Below are positions 36,193-48,843 of a stretch of 64,000 nt of DNA, one piece after another (within the stretch, counting starts at the first letter, position 1; every line of letters begins with the position of its first letter). The notes beneath the pieces were generated by a model, which made no database searches, was not told where the DNA came from, and was given only the letters and a program-made list of their open reading frames with translations. A program made the translations under genes and the position numbers. This stretch comes from Lycium barbarum (lineage: Eukaryota > Streptophyta > Magnoliopsida > Solanales > Solanaceae): positions 93,832,321 through 93,896,320 of the forward strand of contig NC_083341.1 in NCBI RefSeq assembly GCF_019175385.1, written 5' to 3'.

Positions 36193-36522
36193 CTCTTCCC
36201 CCCTTTAAAAACATTCGTCCCCGAATGTTAAGTTCTCGGGATTTTCGCCAGAGTTTCCCCTATAATATTGCACTACCATCCTGTCACAGCAACCCAAAAT
36301 AACACTGCCACTCAGGGCTACGATGTCACAACACACAATATGGCAACACATGACCAAAAGCATTAAAAGTAAAGCATTGCATTGCATGCTTGGGGGCAAT
36401 GGCGTCTCATCTTGAACCTTTTCTGGCAATGGAGATAAATGCGTATATTTGGTCTTCGTACCCTGTTTCGCTTCCCAAATAATCTCTTCTACTTCCGCAT
36501 TCTTTCCTAATATCTTCATCAA
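36193..36522 (-). pseudogene. Polypurine tract and last part of integrase, E unit 1
   Basis: Polypurine tract TTTAAAGGGGGGAAGAG (minus strand) abuts LTR1. Upstream, a frame at 36400-36522 (MKILGKNAEVEEIIWEAKQ, then YTHLSPLPEKVQDETP) matches the chromodomain-like tail of B ([35 protein letters not shown]). Only the last ~50 codons of pol remain. Confidence 0.7.
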
Positions 36523-39500
36523 GCTTACATCAGTTCTTCCTTCACTACGTCAAAACCATTTGAGAGGGCAGCAAGAAATTCTCATGAAATCTTTGAATAA
36601 TCTTCCCCAAATCTTTTCGAAATGAAATTTTCGCACACCAATGATTTAATACCCTCTCATTCTTGCAAGATTTATGTGACCACCGATACATATCAATTCT
36701 AATCCATCTTACAGGTCTTTTCATCTTTCTTAAAGGCTTAACGTACGTGTCCTTAACGTACCTTGGGAAGTTAGAAAATGAGCTCTATTCTCTTATTTAT
36801 TCCAAAATGGAGGTTTACTAGAATCACATGTCTTTCCCAAATCTCTCGTAATATATCGATCTCCAGACACTAGTAGAGAACCAAGCATTCAAAAAAACTC
36901 CATAGATAACTTATATGATTCTTTACAATTGCCACGCCTATTTTAGCTCTAGATTCATCCTCATTCTTAACTAGTACCACGAAATTATTTTACACAAGTT
37001 TACTCCTTATTTCCTTCTTTATCCGCACTGCTCGCTTCCAGTTTCTCACCTAAATCTATCTTACTGCATTTACTTCGCTATGCGGCCTTAATTTCTTCGT
37101 GTTTGAGTACTCTAATCTTGAAATTCTCGTATAACCCATACATTCCCTCTTCTACACGATCATACATATTTTTTCCTTTTCATAGTAAGTCGCTACAGTC
37201 AGGTATTCACATGCTTCCAAGTGGTTCATTTCCATTTCAATCCTCTCCTATTGTTAGCCTCGCATCTTTCCGTTAGCAAAGGCATTACTAAATTCTGAGT
37301 CAAGCACTCTGCCTTTAAGACTTTCCTTTAACAATGCTTCCTAAATTGTTATGCGACATTGGAACTTCGTATCCATGTAACTTGCTTACGGTGGCTATTT
37401 CACTTGACTTCCTGTCTCAGTCCATCATTCACTCCCCCCCCCCCCCCCCTTAATCCAAATCTTACTCTCACCGCCTGTATCTCCTTACTATAAAATCATT
37501 CGCATCAGCCTTGATTATATGGTAATACCGTTTTATTCTTTTCTACCTTATGCTTAAGCCGAAGCCGCAATACCCATGTGATGTATCTTCTTGGGATTAA
37601 TACTGCTCTTCCATCATATGCTCATCCTTTAACTCTACCTCGTGATCTACCTTATTGTTGTACGACTGCCATGTTGGGTCCTCCACCCGTCTTCCCTTCC
37701 ACAGTCCATATCTTGTATTATCACATTCTTACGCCTCCAGCGGCTACGTTGCCTCGGAAAATCGAAGACTACCTCTTTAATGGTCTCTTTTGGTTACCAT
37801 TTTGTTTCCATGACTATCAAACCATGAGCTAGTTGCCTTTTGCTCTATGCTCCTTTATCAACTCTATTTAAGACCCCTAGATCATCTTGTGTATTAACCA
37901 TTTCATCGATGTAGCTCATACCCGCTCTATACTTCCTATACCGCAATGTCCACAAACTCGCCCTATCTTGGCTCACCTTCCCACAATAATCACTCCCTGG
38001 GACCCTTACCGTGGAACTTACCGGGGGTGCAATTCCATTTGTTACTGTCTCGAGATACATATGAAGTCAGTCCATTGATCGTTCATAATCAAACCTTGTT
38101 TCTCCATCCGTCTTACCTCTCATCCTTTCCTTAGATTATTCCATCCACAGGACAATCGTGCTAAGCATATTTTAGAGTGCCATTGACTACCCCTCCTCTT
38201 TTTTTTTGAAATGCAACTTAAGGCTCAACGCCAATCCTTTCATACTCTTCTCTGATCAGTTCACACCGCTATAGGAGTATTGTCCCCTGCCATCTCTTCA
38301 TTTTAATAACGGGGTAACGCTTGGCCCTTTTTAAAATTCTTAGGAGAGATGTCGTGTAAACTCACCCCCCCTGCATAAATATCTTACTCCACGCTTGGTT
38401 CCACATTCCTTGTCCTCATTTAATCAGTCACACCATTCCCACGGTAAGAGTCAAAATTTCAATCACTACATAGCACCTATTAACATTCCTACTTAATGTT
38501 AGGATATCCATAGGGTGTGGTTCTCTTTCACCCTTTGTTTATCGGGTTTCTACTCTAGTAGACCTTTCTTCTGTTTGCCTCATTTTTGCCCTTCCTTCTC
38601 TATTTCCAACACATCTCTCTTTCTTCTCTTATTTTTTTCCACTACATGCATCACACATACCGGGCATTCGTCATTTATCGTTCTTTTCTTTCGTTGATCA
38701 ACCGTATTTTGGTTTCGCTTCCCTTCATATCAGTAATAACAACTTCTGTTATGTAACTGTTTGAGTAAATTCCTGGGTAAATAACCTAAACTACAACACA
38801 AGATACAACTGCGGTCATACTATCGACCAATTTCCAAGTAAGGAGCTTTTGTGAACACATCTCTTTTAATATCATTCCTTTAGGTCTCACTGAGGTCAAT
38901 AAGGCTAGCTTATAGTGGCATGAAGGTTTTCTCCCACTATAATCATCAGTTAAAGCCTAACTTAATAATTTGATTCGGTGTTGCATGCATATATGTATGC
39001 ATCAAGCTCATTTTATAATTCGATCTTCAGAAGAATAAAAGGGCTAACAAAATTCTTCTAGCTTACGACTTCTTCTGGAAGGCCTATCTCTTTAATTCTC
39101 CTTAGAATATAAAAATTCTTTCTATTTCAAGCACATCATTCTCCCTTCCCATGTTCTTTATTCCATCCTAACCTATTCATCATTCCCTTAGTTTAATACA
39201 TACTTGCTATGTTTACCCTGCATTTTAGCTCCTAGCTCCGTCCTTAATCACTCGTTGCTGGTCCTCTCTTCTTCTTACGGCAATTCTGTCTACAGTTCCC
39301 ACAATTTCGTTTAGATTCCTAGAAGAATTTCGGTAGAGTTTCCCTTGTAACCATAACAATCCTAAACCTGCACATAGCCCAGAAAACACATCCCATGCCT
39401 TACTAGGACACATAGCGAAACATGTATAATATGCAACTCAGCCGCACAAAACTGTTTACTATAAAAGGACATAAGTAATAAACCTTGTCTCATAAGTTTT

Positions 39501-39584
39501 ACCTGCACACTCTTTCTAGAATTCCATTATATATTTTTCTTATACACACTATGTCAATAAACTCCCTTCGGGGAGGTTTACTTA
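36523..39584 (-). other. ~3-kb non-coding filler of E unit 1, origin unknown
   Basis: It takes the place of RT, RNase H and most of integrase. Plus strand is pyrimidine-rich, with an oligo-C run at 37434-37450. No frame carries a recognisable domain; short frames (37578-37832, 38515-38697, 39225-39413) are hydrophobic or low complexity. A GTTACAAGGGAAACTCTACC-like stretch (complement near 39340) echoes the family 3' non-coding motif. The same sequence is in unit 2 at 52086-55149. Confidence 0.6.
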
Positions 39585-40590
39585 CTCATAAATCATAATT
39601 CTGGCTATCACTAGGTCCCTAACAAGCGTAGACATCTCAAATTGTTTGATTGGCTCAGATTTTCACCTCAACACAGTCAACAACATTAGGAGTAATATAC
39701 GACAGCGTAGAACCCGAATCAATCGATGCATAAACGTCATGAGAGAATATGGATAGTATATCTGTAACCATATGTGGGGAGGACTCAAGATCCTGACGTC
39801 CGGCTAGTGCATAAATACGGGGCTGGGTGCCAAATGAACTGGATGCTCCCCCTCTGCTCCTACCTCGGCCTGCTGGTGTCTGGGGAGTCTGCCCTACGGG
39901 GCGCACAGATGAAGAAGAACCGGCTACTGATCATGTGGGCTGAACCCCACCTCTACCGTGCCTCGAGGGACAATCACGCATCACCTGCCCAGTCTGTCCA
40001 CGAACATAACAAACATCTGAAGCTTGGCGACACATGCCGGAATGCAACTTTCGGCTACATAGTGGAAGCGGTGGTCTCCTCTGACTAGGATCACTTATGT
40101 TTTGGGAACTAGGAACTCTAAAACTCTGGACTGGCCCCATGTAAGCAGATCTATTGGCCCTGGGTCTAGGAAACTATGGTGGCACACTAGCTGGTGAACG
40201 AGCTGAGTGCCTAGAGAATTGCTGCCTCAGGGCGCCATTTGACTCATGATCAAACCCTAAAGACCTGACCCCCTTCCTCCAACTCTTGTTACCGTGGCCC
40301 TCATCCTATCGATGAGCTTGCATGGCTTTTAACTGGGTCAGCAAAAGGATGGCCTGTCTCTTCTCCTTGCCCAAGGCATCTTGTGGAGGAACTGGGGGTG
40401 CTGGGGTCAAGGTTGAGACTCCCCTTTGATACTCTAAAGTGGGCGAAGTTTGGGAAGACCGAAATAGGTCCTTACTCTGGGGTTCACTCTCCTTCATATC
40501 CATAGACGGCTCCCGTTCAATCCCCTCGTCAACCACTATTTTGCCCTTCTGGGCTGCTGTAGCTTTTCCTTTCATCAACTTTGCTGAAAA
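39585..40590 (-). pseudogene. Capsid-less gag and protease start, E unit 1
   Basis: Minus strand: KLMKGKATAAQKGKIVV, an acidic/Pro-rich spacer and QAILLLTQLKAMQAHR, then directly the post-capsid basic region and RRPPLPLCSRKLHSGMCRQ, a zinc knuckle with a Cys-to-Arg change (CYVRGQTGQVMRDC), and protease start SIDSGSTLSYITPNVV. The whole capsid seen in B between these parts is missing. Frames break near 39907-39931 and 40140-40306. Its start codon is at 43155-43157, beyond solo LTR F. Confidence 0.82.
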
Positions 40591-40931
40591 TGTTACACCT
40601 CGGAAAATTTTCCGTTGATGCACAGTAAATTGGCTAACGAAGAGTACGAGGATACGTTATTTCAATAAGAAAATAATGATATGTGATGACCCTAAGTAAG
40701 ATTTCAAAGACACCCGATGTTAGGCAAGAAAGTTTCCAAGAGAAGGCAAGGCCCACGATAGGTATCGGACGTGAATTATGAGTAATAAGTTGATGACGGC
40801 TTAATGATGTTGTGGGGAAGAGTTATAACGTCCCTTAGATTGTTAATGAAGTGTTGAACAAGTTTTAAGAAGATCCCATAAGGATTGGAGATCAAACGAA
40901 CTGGCGAGAACAAGTTCAGTGGACTGATGGG

Positions 40932-41102
40932 TTATACGACTCATTATAAGGACCGTATAATGGACCGCAGAACCATCACAGTGAGGGTCACTCACTATAC
41001 GGCTCGTATAATGGACTGTATAATGGTCACAGGGGCGAATGGATAAAAGGTCCCTTTCACGGACCCTTATACGGACCGTATAAATTTATACGGCCCGTAT
41101 AA
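40932..41102. promoter_or_regulatory. Palindrome cluster, solo LTR F
   Basis: TTATACGGACCGTATAA and TTATACGGCCCGTATAA as full palindromes plus ACTATACGG, GGACCGTATAA and similar half sites, upstream of the TATA-like element near 41127. Confidence 0.6.
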
Positions 41103-42647
41103 TGGACCCGACAGATCAGACTTGGGTTATTAAAAAGGTGACCAAGTTCATTATTTCATTTTCACATTTCACCCCTTCTCTCTAAAACATCTCTCTACAT
41201 TTATGTCACACAAATTCAAGAGATATTAGTGATCTTCTACATCAAGCTAAGTGAATCAAGTGTAAGAAACCCATTAAAGTTCATCCAAAGCAAGAAATCC
41301 AAGTGAAGGCGAAACTAGGGTTTTTCTCAAGTGAAGTGTTTGCACCCAAGGTTCATTATTATACCATCTAAGGTAAGTTTTATGACATTTCCTTGTTGTT
41401 TAAGGTACTTGAAAGTTGAAACACTTGGATTACATGAGGAAATAGGAAATGGGTCACGAATGTGGGAATAGTGTCACTTTTGAGTAAATGCTTGGGTTGA
41501 GTTATGATTCTTGATACATTATGATTATAATCATGTTATAAATGACATTGAGAACGTGGAATAGACTTTGTATGTGAATGAACGTAGTCGTGTGTTATGA
41601 CCATGGATATGGGTGATTGAAAGTGAATTGAGAAATGTGGATAATGTGGATGAATAAATACTATTGTTTTGATATTGAGAATGTATTATTGACGTTTGGG
41701 AGTTGATATATGATATGGAGGAAGTTTTATAAATAAAGGAGATGTTGTCCAATTTTCCCTAGATTTAGTCATGTATGCTAGCTATCGACTTATAATGATA
41801 GTATGACTTTAATGAAGGTAGAAACGCGAGCGTTGAAGAAGCACGTGCAAGTGATAGAATAGTCGAACGGAAAGGTATATAAGGCTAACCTTTCTTTCAT
41901 AAGGCATGATTCTTGGCCAAACATATAAATCTTCCACAAGTCTATGATGTCTTTCAAATGATTCGATCTTCCAAGCTATTGAGCTCACGATTCTTGATAT
42001 GCTACGATTGTACCAAGTTCCTCATATGACGAGTAAGCCTATAAAGATAGATGTAATGAATGTCGATAGTGATGACGATAATGATAGTGGTGTTAATAGT
42101 ATAGATTCTTATGAGCTATTATGTATATGTAACTATGTATGGCTATTATGAAACCCCGAGCTTATAAGGCCGGGTAGAATATATATATGATTATGTAACG
42201 CGCGCACACCTCTGCAGATGGTACAGATAACCCTGAAGCCTTGGTAGGGCCAGGTAGATGTAACCCTGAAGCCTCGGTAGGGCCAGGTATGTGTAACCTT
42301 GAGCCTTGGTTGACCAAGTAAGTATGAAACACTGATCCTTCATGGTCGGGTATGCTACGCAAATGCTATGTATATGATATGATTATGTATATGATATAGA
42401 TGTGAGTATGAATACGAATACGACATGAATATGAATAAGACTATGTATATAAATACGGCGATGAACGCAATGTAAATGAGTACGGATACGGATATGGATG
42501 TATGTACACAAATACGCATTAGAATTGGAAAGTTCCTACGAAAGGCAAGTAAGTACTTATGACGATGATATTACTATCTCCCATCCTATATATTTCATAT
42601 GTTATATAATATGCTTCTATGTTGATATTGATCATGCTTTACATACT

Positions 42648-42685
42648 CAGTACATTCTTCGTACCGACGTCCTTTTGTTGTGGAC
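42648..42685 (+). other. Paired-hairpin module, solo LTR F
   Basis: CAGTAC-ATTCTTC-GTACCG (one mismatch) then GTCC-TTTTGTTGT-GGAC, followed by CATGCCCGCAG/GT. Confidence 0.6.
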
Positions 42686-43154
42686 ACTGCGTCATGCCCG
42701 CAGGTGCACAGGGAGACAGACTTGATCCATAGCTACATTCTCGGGGACTACATAGCGGAGCTCCATTTCATTTGGAGCTATAGCTTTTGGGTACTTATTC
42801 TTTTGTGTACATAATTATGGGCATAGCGGGGTCCTGTCCCGCTTATGTGATATGACACACTCTCCTTAGAGGCTCGTAGACATGTGTATATGGTTAGATA
42901 TGTCCGGCCTTGTCGGCCTATATTTTGTACATCATTTTCTTAGCCTTGTCGGCTTATGTACATTGATATGGCATAAATGCCAATGATGATATAAAGGTAT
43001 TATTGTCCAATGGGATTAGCATGATAAATGAATAGAAATATATGTTTTATTATGTGGCTCACCTAAATGTAAGTGTAGAAGTACCCTAAGGGGTGCCCGG
43101 GTGGGCTAGCACCAGGTGCTCGTCGCGGCCCTCCGGTTGGGTCGTGACAAAAAA

Positions 43155-43353
43155 CATAACGCACAGTTAGGAAAAAGGAAATTCTTATATTATAGCTCTT
43201 TCGTACCATTTATGAAGAAGAAAGACGGTCATCACTCCTAAATGTCTCGCAGCCTCCTATTTATAAGTGTGACGCGCTTCACACCCATAAATAAAACTCT
43301 ACTGGACACGGCACGTAGACACACCTAGGACGGAACTGCTCTGATACCACCTT
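43155..43353 (-). other. Start codon, leader and primer-binding site of E unit 1
   Basis: The minus-strand gag ATG is at 43155-43157, cut from its body by F. PBS is the complement of GCTCTGATACCA (43338-43349), 4 bp from LTR2; a perfect iMet type. Confidence 0.85.
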
Positions 43354-44264
43354 TGTCATGACCCAACTAGGGGCCATGACGGGTGCCCGGAGCTACCCTA
43401 CCGAGCACCGCCCATCATACTTGTCATCAAACTCTTCCTAAATATACAATACTCTCAACACGGAGCTTGTCATAATACAATCATTATCATTTCCAAAATG
43501 CATCTACTTTTGTGCACATAAGCCTGCAAGGCTATAAAAAATGATATACGAATATACACCGTAGTAATCATAAGACATCTACTACCCACACATAAGTCTC
43601 TACGAGCCTTTACAATATTACTGAGACATAAGGATAACATAAGGACCCCGCCATGCCCCAAACATGTACACAAACGAATACACCAACAGGTTGCACCTCC
43701 GGAGTAGTGGGGTGCTCCTGTACAACTGCTGAGTAAGATCCTAAGCATCTACACCGTGTCTCTGTCTACATGTGGGAAGAAGCACAGCGTCCATAAAGAA
43801 AAGGACGTCAGTACGAACAATGTACTAAGTATATAAGGCATATATGGTGACATAATAAGGAAATATATAAATCATGAGAAGAAAAGATAACTGTAACTGC
43901 TTGCTTCTTGAGGCAGAATCATGCATGCTCACTTTTACCTTTAAACCCAAATTATAACACATAAATACAAATATGAGTAAGTTGTCTGAGTCATATGTCA
44001 TCACTAGCCCGCGTCTGGATAGTCATCTCACGCCTCCCAGTAGTGGTGCTGCCCGTTCCATATAGGCACGATGTAATCATCTATAAGCCGTCTGCCTTAG
44101 CGGTACTGCCCAGCCATATAGGCGCGGTGTAATCTTACATATACATAAGCCAATGCATGCATGGGAGCTCAGATAAAAGCTATCAATCTATCGGAGTGAC
44201 GTAAGGTCGGGAACCTCCGACTATGCTATGGAATAATCATGATCATCATGTCTCACCTTGAAGG

Positions 44265-47122
44265 TGTTATATCCCGTATTTTATACGTCGAGTTATTCGC
44301 AAAAGAATCGACGCGAGTTAAAGACGGAACCCTTCCGGGACACGAAATAGAAATTATTAAGTTTCAATTTTAATTAGAACATAAATTGTTTATAAATTGT
44401 ATTTAGTGTAAAAATATTATTATTGGAGATTAGGAATTAATTAATTGTGATTAGATTATTAGACAATATTTAGTGATTAATTAAAAATTAATATTAATTA
44501 AACTAGTGGGCCCCACCCGATATTTAAAATAAAAAGGAGAAAATTTGTCATCAAATAAGATGACATCTGGTGGGCAGGTGGGAGTCTTAGAAATCCCATA
44601 TATATATAATAGCAACAATTCATGAAATCACATTTCATGACATTTGAACAAAGAACCACAAACTAAGAAAGTCAAAAAAAAAAAAAAAACAAAACCTCTC
44701 TCGGCCATGGCTGAGCTTTAAGAGAATTTTCAGATCTTGATTCAATTAATTTTCTTGGTGTTTTTAATCAAATGAAGGTCATGGAAACAAAGATTAATCG
44801 TTGAAGGGCAACAAGGATCCTTGTCCTTTTAAATTGCAAATTCTAGCCGTGAAGGGTCAAGTGTTAAGGTAAGAATTGATCACTTCATGCATGTTTAGGG
44901 TGAGTTTGGATGTGTTGTGAATATATGTAAATGTGAATTGGATGTGTAAAAATTGTGTATATTGATGTTGGAAAGTTGTCCAAGCCGTGGACTGTTTTAA
45001 GAGAAAATGATGGATTGATTTTACTTAGAATTTTGATTGTTGTTGTCATGGATTCTATAGTGAGAATGAGGATAATTGATGGTTACAAATTGGATTTGAA
45101 GTCGTTTGTGGGCTGTTGTAGAAATTAATATGATGTTAATATAGTTTCTACATTTATATGAATAATATTGTAACGTGTGGATTGTTGGTGTAGTTCATGA
45201 AATTGGAAGAAAAAATGTGTTGTTGTTATTCTTGTCAAACTTGAAAGATGAATTGAGCCGTGTAGGGGCTGCTCTAAATAGGCATGGAAAATTTATTTTA
45301 AGTTGCATTATGGTTGTGATTATCATGAATTATATGGCGAAGGGTTTAGAAAGCTAAAATTGAAATTGTGTGATACGAACATGTTGTTGTTCTTGTTGGA
45401 TTGAAGGAATTGGAAATATAATCGTGTCCATATATTGTTATTGGTATTTCTGTGTCAACAGGAGAGCAATTAGAAATTTGGGGATAGGTGAACATATAAG
45501 GGAAGTGCTGCCGAATTTTCGCTAAAATTTTAGATAATAGAAAACTTAAGCGAGAATATATATAGACTGAAATGTATGTCCTATAAAAGAATGAACAATA
45601 GAGTTGCGAACTAGAAAATGTAGTTACTAACGATAACGTCACTTTTATATAAATAGGCGAAAAGAGCGACGAGGCAAAAAGGATACGCGGATAGTCGCCG
45701 ACAGGTATGTAAAGCCTGTCCCTTTCTTTCTTTTGGCATGTCCTAGAAGTAAGTAAGATATGATATGAGCCTTGGGGAAATTCTACTCTCTAATTCCAAG
45801 CATGACTCATGATTTTTATTCGTTCTTGATGCTAGAACTTTTAGGATAGGCGAGCTATTGTTTCGAGTCTATTATATGATCGACTAATAAATGATGTATA
45901 AAAGTTCATACTCTTAAAGAATTGCATAATTAGAAGTATACTTGACTTTCATAAGCTATATCATGTTAAATTGATACATGTATATGAATCCTGAAACGTT
46001 CCTTGATATAGTTGTAATGACATTTAGGAAGAACTTAATATGATTATTATCCTGATGCTTGAGAGCTGATTAGTTTACTTATCTATTGAGTCTCAAAAGA
46101 TGATTTGTATGTATGTGGTTGCTTATTACTCTGCTCGTGCTTACCGTTACATCCTTCACTGAGTCCCGGGCCAGGACATGTTTTCGTGCGCATATTCACT
46201 GCATTATTCACCGCGTCCCTCACTAGAGGGCCGGGACACGTTATATATACATGTATACGATGATTTTATTTACCGAGCCCCTCACTAGAGGGCCGGGACA
46301 CGTTATATATGTTTACATACAGAATGATTATTTAGCTATGATTACTAAACTCTATAATGATATGGGTATGATGTTGACCCATATTATTTATGTTCGAAGG
46401 TAAGTCTTATGGTATTCTGGTTGTTGCACTAGGTCCTACACTCCTTATCTCAGTATGATCCTATTTACTATATTTCATGCTTTACATGCTCAGTACATAT
46501 TCCGTACTGACCCCCTTTCTTCGGGGGGGGGGGGGCTGCGTTTCATGCCCGCAGGTACAGACGCTCGTTTCGGAGATTCGTCAGCCTAGGATATCTATTC
46601 AGCTGTTTTGGAGTGCTCCTTTGTTTCGGAGCCTAGCTTTGTGATATAGACCCTCTTTGTTGTATATATATATGTGTTTGTTCAGGGTACGGCGGGGCCC
46701 TGTCCCGTCATATGATACTGTTGGTACTCTTAGAAGTCTGTAGACATATGTGTGGGTCTGTATATAGTTGCTGTTTCGTTGTGTGGACATGACTTATGTT
46801 TGGTGTGTACCCATTCGTAGTGGCAGCCTTGTCGGCTTGCGTATATATATATGTTTGGGATGCTGTGTAAAATGGTAGCCTTGTCGGCTTATGTAATACT
46901 GGGACGTTCCCCTATATATGACAGCCTTGCCGGCTTATGTGCGATATAAACTGTTGAAAGTTGTAACTCCTCAGGAGACAGGTGGCTTTGATATGCATAT
47001 ATACGACAGCTTTAAAATAACGTTCTGCCTTTATATGCTAGCTGTAGATGATTATAGTTAACAGGTATGTGTGAGTGTCCAACTCGGGCACTAGTCACGG
47101 CCTACGGGGTTGGGTCGTGACA
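44265..47122 (+). mobile_element. Solo LTR G (2.86 kb) inside LTR2 of E
   Basis: TGTTATATCCCGTATTTTA...GGTCGTGACA with perfect TSD GAAGG (44260-44264 and 47123-47127); LTR1 and LTR3 show the empty site. Donor-like TTAAG/GTAAGA at 44879; AAGTGCTGCCGAATTTTCG near 45500; CAG/GTATGTAAAGCC at 45715; GC modules 46155-46310; hairpin pair 46491-46530 with an expanded G run; GCAG/GTAC after 46554. A GCCTTGTCGGCTTATGT motif repeats several times near 46825-46940. Confidence 0.93.
46491..46535 (+). other. Paired-hairpin module with expanded G run, solo LTR G
   Basis: CAGTAC-ATATTCC-GTACTG then CCCCC-TTTCTTC-GGGGG, where the 3' arm has grown to 13 G. Expansion is probably replication slippage or a sequencing problem. 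Confidence 0.65.
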
Positions 47123-48181
47123 GAAGGAACTAAAAACATGAGGTGAGACTAACAACAAGAAGCAACTTTCATGAAAACATAAAAATAAGAACATCAAACT
47201 CATCATAGCATCATTATCATCATCATTATCATGGAACATATCTCATCTCTATTTCATAAGAAGCTCTTAAAAATCATTAACTTTCTTCTTTTAGAGTGTA
47301 AGTAGATCATGGAAATATAGAGAAGAAATCATAATATAAGGGTCATGCCTTTGAAAGAAGAGGACTAGCCTCATATACCTGTGCGTCTCCTTAATGACTA
47401 GACGCTTTCCTTCCAATCTCACAATTCTACATTCAAGAGGATTCGTACTTAAATTAGATCATTAGAAACATGCTTGAATTTAAGCTAAAGCGATTAAAAA
47501 GGCTAACGAAAATCGGGCAGCATCTCCTTTGTTTCGACAACTTTCTCCATATAATAAAACAGCTCCCAAACATCATAGCAACTCCCATAATATCATAATC
47601 AATAGATTTTATTTTTCAAGTTAAACATTGCTTACTTCTCAAATTTACCTTCAGAGTCATCCATAACCATAACTACAATACAACACCATATTCATTCTTC
47701 ATATAATAATTCCTCAACATCATTAGCATCATTCATAACAAGATTATACTCATCTTATACTAAGAATTAGGACTCAAGTCAAGTTAGTATTCAAGAGTAT
47801 CCTTAAATCCATATTTGAGCTTCATACTCTTCTTCTTTCCTTCATTCAAGTTATTCAACAACCAAATACTCTTAATAACTTGAAATGAATGTAAAAATCA
47901 CCTTTAACCATATAAAAATGATCTTTGTATGAACATTCTTCACTTGAGAGAAAAACCCCAACTTCAATTCCAAAGAAAATATCGCCTTCTACAAACCCTA
48001 ATAAGCTTGTCTACACATAATTATCTTGACTTTTGGTGTTTCATCTTTGATTTCTCTTGGATTTATGTTGGTATGATATATAGAGAGTTATAGAGGTTTT
48101 GAGAAAGTTGGAGAAGATGAAAAATGGTCTAAATGAACTCGGGGCCTCTTTTTATAACATTTAAAAATCTGCCCGTCGATG

Positions 48182-48330
48182 TTATACAGACACATATACG
48201 GTCTGTATAACTTATACGGTCCGTATATGTGACCGTATAATGCTTCCAGTTGATGGCCCCTCTATGGAGAGGTTATACGGTCCAATATACGGACCGTATA
48301 ATTTATACGGGCCGTATATATGGCCGTATA
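48182..48330. promoter_or_regulatory. Palindrome cluster, E LTR2
   Basis: TTATACGGTCCGTATATG, ATATACGGACCGTATAA and TTATACGGGCCGTATATA. Better preserved than in LTR1. Confidence 0.6.
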
Positions 48331-48683
48331 GTTCCCTCTTTTTCGGAACTAAGCTTGTTGATTCGTCTGATCTCCAATCCTTACGGAACCTTCTTAACAC
48401 TTATTTAACACTTCATTAACAATCCAAGGAACCTTATGACTCATTCTCAAGAGCTTACTAACTAACCGTTAACTCGATAACTATAAAATCATTCTCAAAC
48501 ACAACTTATACTTCACTTCCTTCGACGAACTTAGTTTCACCAACCCATATAACTTAAAAATCTTATCGTATATACTTTAAAGTTGCCAAATACCCTTCTT
48601 GTAGTCATAAGAGCTTCATGTTTGCCTTCAGCTCACATTAGTCCATTTACGACACAACGACATGAAGTTTTCGAGGTGTAACA

Positions 48684-48838
48684 CTCTTCCCCCCTTTAAA
48701 AACATTCGTCCCCGAATGTTAAGTTCTCGGGGTTTTCTACAGAAATTTAGCTATAGTTTCCCCTATAATATTGCACTACCATCCTGTCACAGCAACCCAA
48801 AATAACACTGCCACTCAGGGCTACGATTTCACAACACA
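48684..48838 (-). other. Polypurine tract and 3' non-coding tail of E unit 2
   Basis: TTTAAAGGGGGGAAGAG polypurine tract (minus strand) directly inside LTR2, then the ACATTCGGGGACGAATGTTT dyad and the family GGGGAAACTATAGC-type motif; cut by solo LTR H at 48844. Confidence 0.8.
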
Positions 48839-48843
48839 CAATA

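Larger units (their letters stand above)
40591..43149 (+). mobile_element. Solo LTR F (2.56 kb) inside gag of E unit 1
   Basis: TGTTACACC...GGTCGTGACA. The left TSD is GAAAA (40586-40590) and the right is AAAAA (43150-43154), 4/5; unit 2 has the uninterrupted GAAAACATAAC at this place, confirming the insertion. Palindromes 40932-41102, TATA-like TTATTAAAAAGG near 41127, donor-like AAG/GTAAGT at 41373, GAGATGTTGTCCAATTTTCC near 41738, AAAG/GTATATAAGG at 41875, hairpins 42648-42685, CGCAG/GT after 42703. It belongs to the A/B broad family. Confidence 0.92.
43354..48683 (-). repeat. LTR2 (shared middle LTR) of element E, split by solo LTR G
   Basis: Plus strand TGTCATGACC...GGTGTAACA; about 2.47 kb once G and one TSD copy are removed. 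It acts both as the 5' LTR of unit 1 and the 3' LTR of unit 2: a PBS lies on its left and a polypurine tract on its right. Modules 44007-44135, hairpins 43789-43826, TATA-like complement of 48151-48157, palindromes 48182-48330. Confidence 0.92.

Noticed and set aside
37434..37450. Oligo-C run as a polypurine tract on the minus strand
   Set aside because: It lies in the middle of the E filler, not next to an LTR; the true tract adjoins LTR1 at 36193. Run length differs between units, so slippage or sequencing error is likely.
37578..37832. Protein frame shared by two loci (also 53103-53435)
   Set aside because: Similarity comes from the tandem duplication of E, not independent conservation; no domain and flanking non-coding sequence is equally similar.
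33757..48683. E read as two separate adjacent insertions
   Set aside because: Only one TSD pair exists (ATTGG at the outer ends), and the middle LTR is flanked by internal sequence on both sides.
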